From Oligoflexia bacterium (GTDB taxonomy: Bacteria; Bdellovibrionota_C; UBA2361; JBGSMV01), in assembly GCA_019694515.1 (NCBI GenBank), contig JAIBBU010000006.1:62001-126000 (forward strand): DNA of 64,000 nt, in the 5' to 3' direction. Below are positions 43,220-52,467 of the stretch, one piece after another (position 1 is the first letter of the stretch; each line of letters opens with the position of its first letter). The position numbers were made by a program, and so were the translations under genes. Under the pieces are notes generated by a model. The model did not search any database, was not told where the DNA came from, and saw only the letters and a list, made by a program, of their open reading frames with translations.

Positions 43220-44431
43220 ATGTCGGGTGTTTCAGAAAATCGAAATATTGTGCTGGGCATAACGGGCTCAATTGCCGCGTACAAGGCAGCAGAGCTGGCA
43301 CGCCTATTTGTTTCACGGGGCTACACCGTTAGAACGATCATGACGCAGTCGGCGCAGGAGTTCATCACACCGCTGACGCTGCAGTCGGTGACCGGCAATG
43401 TAGTCATGACTGATTTCTGGGAGTCGGCACAGCCCCAGAACATCGAGCACATAGAGATTGCTGATTGGGCGCATGCAATCGTCGTAGCGCCGGCTACTGC
43501 CGATTTGGTCGCGCGCATGGCGCATGGCTTGGCCGATACGCCGCTTTTGGCCACCTTACTCGCAACGCGTGCTCCGATCGTACTGGCGCCGGCAATGAAC
43601 GTGAACATGTTCGAACACGCTGCGACCCAGGAAAATATAACTGTGCTCCGGAAGCGCGGCATACATTTCGTCGATCCGGAGGAGGGCGCCTTAGCCTGCG
43701 GCTGGAACGGCACGGGCCGTTTGGCTGATCCCTGGGAAATTTTTTATAACGTCAGGCGCTACCTTGCTAAGGGCGACATGACAGGTAAACGGGTCTTAAT
43801 CAGCACTGGCCCGACCCGCGAGCCGATAGATCCGGTGCGCTTCATCTCGAATCGATCGTCGGGGAAGATGGGGGTGGCACTGGCGCAGGAGGCCTTTGTG
43901 CGGGGCGCTGATGTGACTTTGGTGCATGGGCCTGTCAGCGTTAAGAAGGTGCCGGACTCGGTGCGCCGAATCCCTGTGACTACCGCAGTTGAAATGCACG
44001 CGGCGGTGCTGCAGGAATACGGAGCGGAGCCCTACGATGTAGTGATTATGGCTGCGGCAGTAGCCGATTACCGGCCCAAGTACGTGGCTGAGGATAAGAT
44101 TAAACGCCGCGAGTTTAAGGATCGAATCGAGATGGTCGAGAATCCGGATATCCTGCTCGACCTGGGCAAACAACGCAAGGACAGCAAACGGCCGGTACTG
44201 GTGGGTTTTGCCGTTGAGACTGGGGAGATTGACGAATTGCTGGAACAGGCGCGGGATAAGATGAAGCGCAAGCAGACAGATCTAATCATCGGCAATTTTG
44301 CGTCGGATGCTTTTGATCTCGACACCAACCATGTCTGGATGTTGGATCGCACGGGGCGGCAGGAGGAGGTCGCCACTACGTTTAAGAGCAGGGTGGCAAA
44401 TCGCATCCTTGATGCGGTGCTGCGGTTGTAA
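43220..44431 (+). CDS. coaBC: Bifunctional CoaBC: PPC decarboxylase / PPC synthetase
   Basis: Catalyses two steps of coenzyme A synthesis: ligation of 4'-phosphopantothenate with cysteine (CoaB) and its decarboxylation (CoaC). The 403 aa comprise an FMN-binding CoaC part (1-185) with GITGSIAAYKAAEL, the catalytic His77 region NIEHIEIADWAH, APAMNVNMF and the active Cys160 in LACGWNGTGRL. A CoaB part (188-403) follows with ISTGPTREPIDPVRFISNRSSGKMG and MAAAVADYRPKY. All key residues are intact. It leads the cluster continuing into the NfeD and slipin genes after a 165-bp gap. Confidence 0.97.
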   Translation: MSGVSENRNIVLGITGSIAAYKAAELARLFVSRGYTVRTIMTQSAQEFITPLTLQSVTGNVVMTDFWESAQPQNIEHIEIADWAHAIVVAPATADLVARMAHGLADTPLLATLLATRAPIVLAPAMNVNMFEHAATQENITVLRKRGIHFVDPEEGALACGWNGTGRLADPWEIFYNVRRYLAKGDMTGKRVLISTGPTREPIDPVRFISNRSSGKMGVALAQEAFVRGADVTLVHGPVSVKKVPDSVRRIPVTTAVEMHAAVLQEYGAEPYDVVIMAAAVADYRPKYVAEDKIKRREFKDRIEMVENPDILLDLGKQRKDSKRPVLVGFAVETGEIDELLEQARDKMKRKQTDLIIGNFASDAFDLDTNHVWMLDRTGRQEEVATTFKSRVANRILDAVLRL

Positions 44432-44596
44432 GAGCTATTTCTAGATCGGCATGGCCGGCCATGGTGGTAGCTCCAGGCAGCGCCGACTTTGAGCCGAATT
44501 TTTTCCGGAAGCGAGCTGACGGCATGAGGAAGTACGCGAATCAACAGGCAGCGCAGTCCAAGGACCGGCTCGCGCCGATCTTGAGAGGGTCTCGAA

Positions 44597-45001
44597 ATGG
44601 CTAGGCGCGAGGTGCTGGCATATTTGGAGTCGGTAGCGGACCTTTATCCGGGGGGTATCCCACCCGCTGCGGTACAGCAGAGCCCGCGTAATGCTGAAAA
44701 ATATCGGTGTGTGATCGTTTCAGATGCCGCTGAGCTCCAATCAAATGCAACTTTGGTGCGCTCGATCATAGAGAAGGGGATGCAACTCAAGTCTAATGAG
44801 GTGGCACTTGTGAGCGCGGCAGGAGAGCTGAAAGATCTGCAGCCTTCCCGCATCGTGTCTTTCGGCGAAAACGGTCTCAAGTTAGTACGCGCAGCCGGAC
44901 TTGCTCCGAAGCGCTGGATCAAAGCCGCCGCTTTGTCCACAATCGCATCCGATCAGGCGGCTAAGCGCGGGTTTTGGGAAGAGTTAAAACGCGGAATATG
45001 A
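44597..45001 (+). CDS. Small uracil-DNA-glycosylase-like or psi-like protein
   Basis: Encodes 134 aa. The sequence resembles part of a UDG-fold domain: N-terminal ARREVLAYLESVADLYPGGIP, central ATLVRSIIEKGMQLKSNEVALV, and ELKDLQPSRIVSFGENGLKLVRAAG, where UDG and DNA polymerase III psi proteins have a strand followed by G-x-x-A. The UDG catalytic motifs and iron-sulfur Cys are absent, so it would not be an active glycosylase. The position between coaBC and NfeD is where several deltaproteobacteria have a family 4 UDG gene (recalled, not checked). It overlaps the next start by 4 bp. Confidence 0.5.
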   Translation: MARREVLAYLESVADLYPGGIPPAAVQQSPRNAEKYRCVIVSDAAELQSNATLVRSIIEKGMQLKSNEVALVSAAGELKDLQPSRIVSFGENGLKLVRAAGLAPKRWIKAAALSTIASDQAAKRGFWEELKRGI

Positions 45002-46311
45002 AAGCTAGATTGCTATTGATTGTATCGCAGCTGCTCCTAATTGTCGGAGTGCTCTGCGCTCAGAACCTCGATCTGGTGCCTTCATCCCGTGACGGTTATG
45101 TCGCTGTCCTGGATATGAACATGATGATTCTTCCCGGCACCGCCTCATATCTCGAGAAAGGTCTGACGCGCGCAGCTGATGAGGGAGCCAAAGTTGCGAT
45201 CGTCAGGTTGAACACACCGGGCGGGCTCCTGGAATCCTCGCAACAGATGATTCAATCGATCTTTCGTTCCAGGATTCCGGTTGTGATCTACGTCGGTCCC
45301 AGCGGATCGACTGCGGCCTCAGCGGGGGTTTTTATCACAATGGCGGGCCATGTGGCCGCCATGGCTCCCAGCACCACAATCGGCGCTGCGCACCCGGTCT
45401 CGGGGGATGGTCAGAATTTGCAAAGCGACATGCGCGCTAAAGCTGAAAACCTTACTGCCGCAATGGTGAAATCGATCTCGGAGCAGCGCGGCCGTAATGC
45501 CGAATGGGCCGAGAAAGCGGTCAAGGAGAGCAGCTCGCTGACTGAAAAGGAAGCGTTGAAACTTGGAGTAATTGATTTCATTGCGAACGATCTGGATGAG
45601 CTGCTGAAAAAGATCGCAGGGCGGAAGGTTAAACTTGATCGCGGCGAGGTTGCCATCGCAGATTACTCCGCGCTACCGCGCAAGGCGATCGAGATTGATG
45701 CGCGCGACAAGGGCTTTAACATCTTGGCCAATCCCAACGTCATGGCGCTGCTTTGGTTGGCCGCCACTACCGGCCTTTCAATTGAGCTTTACAATCCCGG
45801 CGCGATCCTGCCCGGCGTGGTCGGGCTGATCTCGTTGATTTTGGCCCTGACAGTGGGTCAGGTAATCCCCACCAATCAGGGAGCGATCGCGCTCTTTGTT
45901 GCAGGGGCGTTATTGATCGGGGCAGAGCTGTGGGTGCCGAGCGGTATTCTTGGAGTGGGCGGCATTATAGCAATGGTGCTGGGGTCGGTGTATCTATTCG
46001 ATCCGGCCACAGCTCCCGGGATGGGGGTTGACCTGGCTCTAATTGTTCCGGTGGCGCTGGTGCTGGGCGGGTTGATGCTGGCAGTGGTGATTGGGGCGGC
46101 CAAAGTCATGCGCCGCAAGGCTATTACCGGGGCTGAAGGTTTAGCGGGTCTGGAGGGCCAGGTCACCGAAACTGTCTCGACACGCGGCAAGGTTTTTGTG
46201 AATGGTGAGATTTGGAGCGCCACCTCCAGCTCAGGCATTTTAGAAAAGGGCGCGCAGATTAGAGTAGTAGCAGTCCGGGAAGGTCTGTTACTTGAAGTCG
46301 AAAGGATTTAG
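44998..46311 (+). CDS. NfeD-family serine protease, membrane-bound (NfeD1b)
   Basis: Encodes 437 aa from ATG 44998 (ATGA overlap with the previous stop). The signal peptide is [19 protein letters not shown]. The first domain is a ClpP/SppA-class protease: [18 protein letters not shown], then catalytic Ser in [14 protein letters not shown], and GAAHPVSG. Next come about four membrane helices (residues 245-365, [22 protein letters not shown] onward), and a C-terminal OB-fold NfeD domain ([23 protein letters not shown]). It is paired with a slipin gene 13 bp downstream, the standard stomatin-operon layout, where the protease may trim membrane stomatin partners. Confidence 0.92.
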   Translation: MKARLLLIVSQLLLIVGVLCAQNLDLVPSSRDGYVAVLDMNMMILPGTASYLEKGLTRAADEGAKVAIVRLNTPGGLLESSQQMIQSIFRSRIPVVIYVGPSGSTAASAGVFITMAGHVAAMAPSTTIGAAHPVSGDGQNLQSDMRAKAENLTAAMVKSISEQRGRNAEWAEKAVKESSSLTEKEALKLGVIDFIANDLDELLKKIAGRKVKLDRGEVAIADYSALPRKAIEIDARDKGFNILANPNVMALLWLAATTGLSIELYNPGAILPGVVGLISLILALTVGQVIPTNQGAIALFVAGALLIGAELWVPSGILGVGGIIAMVLGSVYLFDPATAPGMGVDLALIVPVALVLGGLMLAVVIGAAKVMRRKAITGAEGLAGLEGQVTETVSTRGKVFVNGEIWSATSSSGILEKGAQIRVVAVREGLLLEVERI

Positions 46312-46324
46312 CAAGGAGAAGCAC

Positions 46325-47080
46325 ATGGCAATTGGAATTCAAGGCATCGTAGTCCTGCTGGTTATACTGGCAGTCATATTAAAAAACGGTCTGTATGTGT
46401 TGCAGGAATACGAGCGTGGAGTCGTGTTCTTCTTAGGGCGGCTCTCCGGCGTGCGCGGACCGGGACTTTTGGTCCTGATACCTTTCGTGCAGCGCTTAAT
46501 CAGAGTCGACCAACGCACTGTTACCATGGATGTGCCGCCGCAGGATGTGATCACCGGCGATAACATCTCGATTAAGGTTAATGCGGTGCTCTATTTTCGG
46601 GTGATCGAGCCGGCCAAAGCGATTGTACAGGTCGAAAATTATCTCTATGCGACCAGCCAATTGGCGCAGACAACATTGCGCTCAGTTTGCGGCGAGGTGC
46701 AGCTCGATGATCTTTTGAATAAGCGCGAGCAGATCAACCATCGCATTCAGGAGATCATCGATAAACAAACGGATCCCTGGGGCATCAAAGTTTCGCTGGT
46801 CGAGGTCAAACATATCGATCTGCCGCAGGAGATGCAGCGCGCCATGGCGAAGCAGGCCGAGGCCGAGCGTGAACGGCGTGCGAAGATCATCAAGGCTGAA
46901 GGTGAATTCCAGGCGGCCGAAAAACTGACAGCCGCTGCTAAGATCATGAGCCAGGAGGGCACCACGATTCAGCTGCGTTACCTAGAGACGCTGCGTGATA
47001 TCTCTTCGGAACATAATTCGACAATCCTCTTCCCCATGCCGATCGATTTTTTGGCCGGCTTTAGGAAGTCCAAAGAGTAG
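46325..47080 (+). CDS. Slipin (SPFH/band 7 stomatin-like protein)
   Basis: Membrane-anchored SPFH scaffold protein, 251 aa from ATG 46325 after AAGGAG with six bases of spacing. The N-terminal hydrophobic anchor is [21 protein letters not shown]. The band 7 domain follows ([86 protein letters not shown] region). A Glu/Ala-rich helix ([28 protein letters not shown]) completes it. It is the usual partner of the NfeD protease upstream. The gene ends six bases before the apparent start of queA. Confidence 0.95.
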   Translation: MAIGIQGIVVLLVILAVILKNGLYVLQEYERGVVFFLGRLSGVRGPGLLVLIPFVQRLIRVDQRTVTMDVPPQDVITGDNISIKVNAVLYFRVIEPAKAIVQVENYLYATSQLAQTTLRSVCGEVQLDDLLNKREQINHRIQEIIDKQTDPWGIKVSLVEVKHIDLPQEMQRAMAKQAEAERERRAKIIKAEGEFQAAEKLTAAAKIMSQEGTTIQLRYLETLRDISSEHNSTILFPMPIDFLAGFRKSKE

Positions 47081-47085
47081 GGGTA

Positions 47086-48123
47086 ATTAAGATCACGCCG
47101 TATTCTTACACCCTTCCGCCGGAGCGCATTGCGCAGCGGCCGGTTCAACCGCGCCATGCCGCTAAGCTGTTAGTGTGTCAGCGTTCGAGCGGGGGACTTG
47201 AGCAGGCCACATTTATGGAGCTGCACCGCTGGCTCGGCCGCGGCGATCTCCTGATATTTAATAATACTCGCGTGCTGCCCGCCCGGCTTTTCGGGCGCTT
47301 TGAGCCCGGTGGAGGCGCGTGTGAGCTGTTGCTGCTGCGCCGCGTAGCTCCGCACGTGTGGCGCTGCATGGGCAGACCGCTCAAAAAATTTCGGAGCGGG
47401 ACGAGCATTGCGTTGGGAGGAGCGCTCCAGGCGCTGGTGCGAAGTCGGTGCTCAGACTACGAAGTGGAGCTGGAGTTCTCGGCTTTGGGTCAGGATGCAG
47501 ACGCGGCCCTGCGCAGCCAAGGCATTATGCCGATCCCCCCCTACATCCGGACGGGGCATGGCGATGAGCAGGATCGCGAAGACTATCAGACGATCTTTGC
47601 CAGCGCCGAGGGATCAGTCGCGGCCCCCACTGCCGGTTTGCATTTCAGCCCGGAGCTGATGGAGGCGCTTACCGGCGCGGGGGTGGAGAGTGCCTATCTT
47701 ACCTTGCATGTCGGTGCCGCCAGCTTTTTGTCGCTCCTTCCTGACCCGCAGAGCTCGGAGTTGAGTCCGCCCGGTGCCGAGATCTATTTCCCCGATCCCC
47801 AGCTGTTGGCGCGAATCAATGCGGCGCGTGCCGGCGGCGGTCGTATCATAGCGGTGGGCACTACCACGGTGCGGGCCCTAGAAAGCATGTTCCGGAGTGA
47901 AAGCCAAAGTACTGCGGCCCAGGAAACCTCGCTCTTTATCACGCCCGGCTTCGAATTCAGAGCCGTCGATGCAGTAATCACCAATTTTCATCAGCCCTAC
48001 ACCACCCACCTGTTGCTGGTGGAGGCGCTGATGGGACGCGCGCTGCTTGAGCGGAGCTATCGCTTCGCTTTGGAGCATGCGTTCCGTTTTCTTTCTTATG
48101 GCGACGGAATGTTGATTTTGTAG
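47086..48123 (+). CDS. queA: S-adenosylmethionine:tRNA ribosyltransferase-isomerase (QueA), ATT start
   Basis: Transfers the ribose of SAM to preQ1-modified tRNA to make epoxyqueuosine. The 345-aa reading begins I-K-I-T-P-Y-S-Y-T-L-P-P-E-R-I-A-Q-R-P, matching the family N-terminus MKI...LPxxxIAQ when the first codon is ATT at 47086. Between the in-frame TAG at 47062-47064 and this point there is no ATG, GTG, TTG or CTG. The first common start, GTG 47173, would remove 29 conserved residues. Later motifs include LLIFNNTRVLPARLFG, RSQGIMPIPPYI-like, AAPTAGLHFSPELM, LHVGAASF and TTTVRALES. A GAGTAGGGG sequence precedes the ATT. It is followed by tgt, the other queuosine gene. Confidence 0.93.
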   Translation: MKITPYSYTLPPERIAQRPVQPRHAAKLLVCQRSSGGLEQATFMELHRWLGRGDLLIFNNTRVLPARLFGRFEPGGGACELLLLRRVAPHVWRCMGRPLKKFRSGTSIALGGALQALVRSRCSDYEVELEFSALGQDADAALRSQGIMPIPPYIRTGHGDEQDREDYQTIFASAEGSVAAPTAGLHFSPELMEALTGAGVESAYLTLHVGAASFLSLLPDPQSSELSPPGAEIYFPDPQLLARINAARAGGGRIIAVGTTTVRALESMFRSESQSTAAQETSLFITPGFEFRAVDAVITNFHQPYTTHLLLVEALMGRALLERSYRFALEHAFRFLSYGDGMLIL

Positions 48124-48147
48124 CCGTTAACCAGCAAGATTCCGCGC

Positions 48148-49293
48148 ATGCCAGGAACCTTTCAGATCAACAAAACCTCCGGACTGTCACGGCTGGGAAA
48201 ATTTACAACTTCGAACGGCAGCTTTGAGACGCCGAACTTCATGCCGGTGGGCACCCGCGGCAGCGTTAAGGGAGTAGATATTGAGCGCCTGGCTGAAGCC
48301 GGCGCCCAAATTATGCTGGTCAACACCTATCATCTGTGGCTAAAGCCGACCGCTCCGATCGTGCGGGGGCTAGGGGGCATCCATAAGTTTACCGGGTGGC
48401 AGGGCCCGATCCTGAGTGACAGCGGTGGTTTTCAGGTGTTTAGTCTGAAGAGTATCCGCAAGATTTCGGAAGAAGGGGTCGAATTTCGATCGCACATCGA
48501 TGGCGCGAAATGCTTTCTCAGTCCGGAGATCTCAATTCAGACCCAAGAAGAACTGGGGGTCGACATCGCCATGGTTTTAGACGAGTGTCCGGCCGGCGGG
48601 TGCGATTTCGGTTATTTCGAGAGATCTTTAGCGATGACCCAGCGCTGGGCTGCCCGCTCCCTGGCCGCGCGCCGCAAGGAGACGACCTCCATCTTCGGCA
48701 TCACACAGGGGGGCTCGCACCGCGAACTTCGCACCCGTGCCGCCCAAGAGATCGGAGCGCTGGATTTTGACGGGGTGGCGATCGGCGGTCTCAGTGTCGG
48801 CGAACCCAAGTCGGAGATGTATGAAGTGCTAAGCTATCATCCGCAGCAGCTTCCGGCCGCAAAGATTCGCTATCTGATGGGAGTGGGCACTCCCGAGGAT
48901 ATCGTCGAGGCGGTTAGAAACGGGGTCGACCTATTCGATTGCGTAATGCCCACTCGCGCTGGTCGATTCGGCCGTGCTTTTATCAATGCCGATGAACCGA
49001 CCCTCAACATCAAGAATTCTAAGAACCAAAATGATACCGCTCCTCTGGATCAGAACTGTAGCTGTCTGGCCTGCCGCCACCACTCTCGAGGCTATCTCCA
49101 TCACCTCTTCAAGGTTGGGGAGATGCTTGGTCCGCAGCTGTTGAGTATTCATAACCTGACCCATTATTTGTCGCTGATGCGGTCAATTCGGGAAGCGCTG
49201 GCCGAAGATCGGTTTGAAGCTTTGTATCGCGAGATTCAATCGCGTTGGGCAAAGGTGGAGGAGATTGGAGAGCTGGGCGGGGTAAATGGATGA
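48148..49293 (+). CDS. tgt: Queuine tRNA-ribosyltransferase (TGT)
   Basis: Exchanges guanine-34 for preQ1 in tRNAs with GUN anticodons. The 381 aa show a TIM barrel with the substrate-binding Asp in LSDSGGFQVFS, NTYHLWLKP, VLDECPAGGC, FGITQGGSH, AIGGLSVGEPKSEMYEVL, the nucleophile region RNGVDLFDCVMPTRAGRFG, and the zinc site CSCLAC with the later His in LSIHNLTHY. The protein is full length with all catalytic residues. It lies 24 bp after queA, so the two form a queuosine operon extending from the NfeD-slipin genes. Confidence 0.97.
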   Translation: MPGTFQINKTSGLSRLGKFTTSNGSFETPNFMPVGTRGSVKGVDIERLAEAGAQIMLVNTYHLWLKPTAPIVRGLGGIHKFTGWQGPILSDSGGFQVFSLKSIRKISEEGVEFRSHIDGAKCFLSPEISIQTQEELGVDIAMVLDECPAGGCDFGYFERSLAMTQRWAARSLAARRKETTSIFGITQGGSHRELRTRAAQEIGALDFDGVAIGGLSVGEPKSEMYEVLSYHPQQLPAAKIRYLMGVGTPEDIVEAVRNGVDLFDCVMPTRAGRFGRAFINADEPTLNIKNSKNQNDTAPLDQNCSCLACRHHSRGYLHHLFKVGEMLGPQLLSIHNLTHYLSLMRSIREALAEDRFEALYREIQSRWAKVEEIGELGGVNG

Positions 49294-49375
49294 GCCGGAG
49301 TGGGGCTTTCAGCCCAGTGAGTGCTGTACTAATTACGCAAACCATTGACTGAAGTCCCTGCAAGCGCGCTGTGAT

Positions 49376-49562
49376 CTGTCATTGCGAGCGAAGCGAGGCA
49401 ATCCCTACCATTTGGCCTGGAGATGCGCAGACCCCGAGCAGGGGGGAAGGGGATCCCTTCCCCATTAAAGCCGGGTAAAACGATGAGTGCTATAGCGTTG
49501 AGGATTGCCCGCCTCCGCTTATGCTACGGCGAGGCAGGCGGTCGCTCTGCTCGCAATGACAG
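49376..49562. mobile_element. MITE-like element, copy C
   Basis: A 187-bp element with ends CTGTCATTGCGAGCGAAGCG (49376-49395) and, in inverted orientation, GCTCGCAATGACAG (49549-49562). Next to the right end is GATTGCCCGCCTCCGCTTATGCTACGGCGAGGCAGGCG-like sequence shared with copies A and B. The centre (GACCCCGAGCAGGGGGGAAGGGGATCCCTTCCCC) differs from them and contains its own hairpin. It occupies the gap between tgt and the JAMM-like gene. Confidence 0.72.
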
Positions 49563-49587
49563 GAAATTTGTCCCCGAATTGCCGAAG

Positions 49588-50319
49588 CTAGTCCAACTTC
49601 GGTGTCAGCCGCACCTGACCTAATGCCATCGGTCCCTCCGGAATTTGGATATATAGACCCAGACCGTATTCAATGCAGGCTAGTTTGGAGAATAATCGCA
49701 CCCGCCGCCCGGGCGTGGCGGTTTGCCGGCCCGCGTCTTCCCACAGTTGATTCAATCTTCTTTCGACTGCTTGAGCATCTACCCGGGTGGGGGTTGCGGA
49801 AGTTTTCACCGCCGCTATTAGACTGGTTCCCGTTACCGCTATCTGCACCCACTCCTCGCGCGTGCTTAGGAAAGAGAGGTAGTCCTGGGCGCTGAGGTGC
49901 AGATCTTCGCGGTCGAGCTGAAATAAGCCGCGCGGGTGTGAATGGATGCCCATTACCGGCACATTCGCAATGCTCCTCTCCACAGGAATCCGGACGCTGT
50001 GCTGATCGCCCTGAACAGTTCGGGAAAGCACGAGGGTGCCGGTGTAGATATTCACGTAGCCCATGCGCCCGTGTTCAATGCCGCCGGCAGTTTGTTCACG
50101 TAGCCTTTCGATCGGGATCTTCAACCCATCTAAGTCGATGCGGGTGGGTAGTGCGGCAGGGTAGCTTAGCGTGCGGGCAAAGTGCAGCAGGTTACCCTTG
50201 AAGGCTGGCCAATCCCAGCGCTCGGCATCAGCGCTAGGCGCAGCAGCCGGATGCGGACGTTGCACCGCCTCTTCTACGAACTTACTAACAGCTCTCTCAA
50301 GCGCTCTAAAAAGATCCAT
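49588..50319 (-). CDS. Hypothetical protein with a JAMM/MPN-like motif
   Basis: Encodes 243 aa. Residues about 80-160 contain GGIEHGRMGYVNIYTGTLVLSR and VMGIHSHPRGLFQLDREDLHLSAQDYLSFL. An upstream Glu, H-S-H-P and a later S-x-x-D resemble the zinc ligands of JAB1/MPN metalloproteases, although the spacing between H-S-H and S-A-Q-D is longer than the canonical seven residues. The first 60 and last 60 residues are helical and do not match anything I know. There is no signal peptide. An isopeptidase or deubiquitinase-like role would be inference only. It is divergent from yajC. Confidence 0.55.
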   Translation of the reverse strand: MDLFRALERAVSKFVEEAVQRPHPAAAPSADAERWDWPAFKGNLLHFARTLSYPAALPTRIDLDGLKIPIERLREQTAGGIEHGRMGYVNIYTGTLVLSRTVQGDQHSVRIPVERSIANVPVMGIHSHPRGLFQLDREDLHLSAQDYLSFLSTREEWVQIAVTGTSLIAAVKTSATPTRVDAQAVERRLNQLWEDAGRQTATPGRRVRLFSKLACIEYGLGLYIQIPEGPMALGQVRLTPKLD

Positions 50320-50506
50320 CGCCGCACAGTTATGCGCGGATGGCTCGCGATCGTCAGAAAATCACGGCCTTAAATATCGAGTAATTTCAATACTATAACT
50401 CCCAAATCAAAATATTTTAAGGGAACCCCTCGCGACTGCACCTATTTCTCTGCAGTAAAGATACGTGATAGAACGCATAAGCTTTTGGACTTATAGAATT
50501 TTAACC

Positions 50507-50914
50507 ATGTTCACCCGTACACCTCGACCTATCGTGCTAGCCGCAGCAGCGGTCTTTGCGCTTATTCCCTTGGACCTTTTTGCTCAAGCTGCTGCTCCGG
50601 GAGCTGGAGCGCCGCCGGTCGGCTTTAGCGACATGCTGGCCCGCATGCTCCCCATGTTCGCGATGGTTTTTTTCATTTTCTACTTCATGGTGCTGCGTCC
50701 TCAAAATAAAAAGATGCTGGACCACAAGGCGCTAATTGAATCGCTGAAGAAAGGGGATGCTGTGGTCACGAGCGGAGGAATGATCGGACGAGTCGCAGCA
50801 ATCGAGAATGATGCGATCAGCGTAGAAATTGCAAATAACGTTAAAGTGAAGTTTGAAGCTGCGCATATTGCACGCCGGCTGGGAAAGCCTGGTGATGAGG
50901 CGCAGGCGGCATAG
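50507..50914 (+). CDS. yajC: Preprotein translocase subunit YajC
   Basis: Small inner-membrane component of the SecDF-YajC complex that assists protein export through SecYEG. The 135 aa from ATG 50507 include an N-terminal helix (PIVLAAAAVFALIPLDLFAQ) that may be cleaved, then the main membrane segment MFAMVFFIFYFMVLRPQNKKM with the family signature LRPQ-[NQ]-K, and a cytoplasmic domain GDAVVTSGGMIGRVAAIENDAISVEIANNVKVKF. The double hydrophobic N-terminus is longer than in E. coli. secD follows after 13 bp. Confidence 0.95.
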   Translation: MFTRTPRPIVLAAAAVFALIPLDLFAQAAAPGAGAPPVGFSDMLARMLPMFAMVFFIFYFMVLRPQNKKMLDHKALIESLKKGDAVVTSGGMIGRVAAIENDAISVEIANNVKVKFEAAHIARRLGKPGDEAQAA

Positions 50915-50927
50915 GGAGGTAAACTAA

Positions 50928-52460
50928 ATGGGCTCTGATCTCAAAAAGCGCTTTATTATTCTAGGGCTGGTGCTCGCAGCTGCGATCGCCTTTCTGCTGC
51001 CGACGATCGAGCGTGACACTTTTAAATCGGGATGGATATCTAAACCCATTTCGCTGGGACTGGACCTTAGCGGCGGCGTGCATTTGGTATATGAGGTTCA
51101 GACACGCGACGCCATTTCGAGTCGCCTATCTTCGATGATCTCAGGCATCCGCTCAGAACTTCGCAATTCCAAGATTGCGGTCACCCGCGCGCGCGTCAAC
51201 GATAAGAATCAGCTGGAGGTTTCCCTGCTTAGTTCCAAGTTCAAGGATCAGGCGCGCCAGAAGTTCACCGACAGCTACAGAGAGCTGCAATTTGTGGGTG
51301 AGCAGGCCGATGGGGATAAGGTCATTCTGACTTACGGTTTCAGCCCGGCCAACGAGGAGCGCATTCAGAAGGAATCGGTAGATCAAGCAATTGAGACGCT
51401 CCGAAACCGCGTTGACCAGTTCGGAGTTTCTGAGCCGTTAATTCAGCGTGTCGGTGAGCGGCGAATTTTGCTGCAGATGCCCGGTATTTCGGATATCGAG
51501 GCGGTCAAGAAGGTCGTGGGCTCGGTGGCCAAGCTCGAATTTCATCTAGTTCCGTCGGCTACCGCTGAGAACGTGGCGGCTGTCTCCCTGAAAGATAAGG
51601 CCGGTGCCCCAATCAAGGTGGAGGAGGAAGCGCTGATGAGCGGTGATGCCGTATCCGATGCGCGTGTAGCATTCGAGAACGGTTTGCCGGAGGTAGCTTT
51701 AACCTTGACCAGTGAAGGCGGCACCGTGTTCGGCAAGCTGACGGCAGAGAACGTCGGTCGGCAGCTGGCAATCGTGCTTGACGGAGTGGTCTATTCCTCC
51801 CCGGTAATCCGCGATCGAATCACCGGCGGGCATGCCAGTATCAGCGGCAGCTTTACGATGGAGGAGGCTAGGCAGTTGGCGGTAGTATTGCGTGCCGGCG
51901 CGCTTCCCGCGGCGCTCAATGTAATGGAAGAGCGCACGGTCGGCCCAACTTTGGGTGCCGAATCAATTCGCAAGGGCATCACGGCGATCGTAGTCGGCTC
52001 GCTGTTTGTATTCGTATTTATGGCGATCTACTACAAAAAGTCGGGTTTGATCGCAGTAGGCTCCTTGATATTGAACCTATTCCTATCCGTGGCATGTCTC
52101 TCAGCTTTTGGGGCGACGCTTACTCTGCCCGGCTTGGCCGGCCTAGCGCTGACCATCGGTATGGCTGTGGATTCTAATGTGATTATCTTTGAGCGTATCA
52201 AGGATGAACTACGGAATGGTTCGACTCGGGATGCTGCAATTACAGCCGGGTTCGAGAAGGCCTTGAGCGCTATTATTGACTCGAACTTGACCACGCTGCT
52301 TTCCGGTCTGATCTTGTACTACTTTGGGACCGGCTCGATCCGCGGTTTCGCTGTGACACTGTCGATCGGTATTCTTACCACCATCTTTTGTGCTGTCTTC
52401 GCATCGAAGCTTGCCTTCGAGTACTTCTCGCTGAAGGGGCGCGAGGAACTTTCGATTTAG
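50928..52460 (+). CDS. secD: Protein translocase subunit SecD
   Basis: Large SecDF subunit that uses the proton gradient to pull exported proteins into the periplasm. The 510 aa hold a first membrane helix (FIILGLVLAAAIAFLLP), the signature LGLDLSGGVHLVYEV, the large periplasmic P1 domain (about 50-310), and five more helices from about 355 on. Conserved cytoplasmic/membrane motifs are AGALPAALNVMEERTVGPTLGAESI, GLALTIGMAVDSNVIIFERIKDELRNG and SNLTTLLSGLILYYFGTG. GGAGG with good spacing precedes ATG 50928. It is followed by secF after seven bases. Confidence 0.97.
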   Translation: MGSDLKKRFIILGLVLAAAIAFLLPTIERDTFKSGWISKPISLGLDLSGGVHLVYEVQTRDAISSRLSSMISGIRSELRNSKIAVTRARVNDKNQLEVSLLSSKFKDQARQKFTDSYRELQFVGEQADGDKVILTYGFSPANEERIQKESVDQAIETLRNRVDQFGVSEPLIQRVGERRILLQMPGISDIEAVKKVVGSVAKLEFHLVPSATAENVAAVSLKDKAGAPIKVEEEALMSGDAVSDARVAFENGLPEVALTLTSEGGTVFGKLTAENVGRQLAIVLDGVVYSSPVIRDRITGGHASISGSFTMEEARQLAVVLRAGALPAALNVMEERTVGPTLGAESIRKGITAIVVGSLFVFVFMAIYYKKSGLIAVGSLILNLFLSVACLSAFGATLTLPGLAGLALTIGMAVDSNVIIFERIKDELRNGSTRDAAITAGFEKALSAIIDSNLTTLLSGLILYYFGTGSIRGFAVTLSIGILTTIFCAVFASKLAFEYFSLKGREELSI

Positions 52461-52467
52461 AGGGGAT

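Noticed and set aside
44524..44604. 26-codon ORF upstream of the UDG-like gene
   Set aside because: It has no ribosome site or recognisable motif and overlaps the next start. It is probably chance.
47173..48123. queA starting at GTG 47173
   Set aside because: The 29 upstream in-frame residues match the conserved QueA N-terminus, so the true start must be earlier (ATT 47086).
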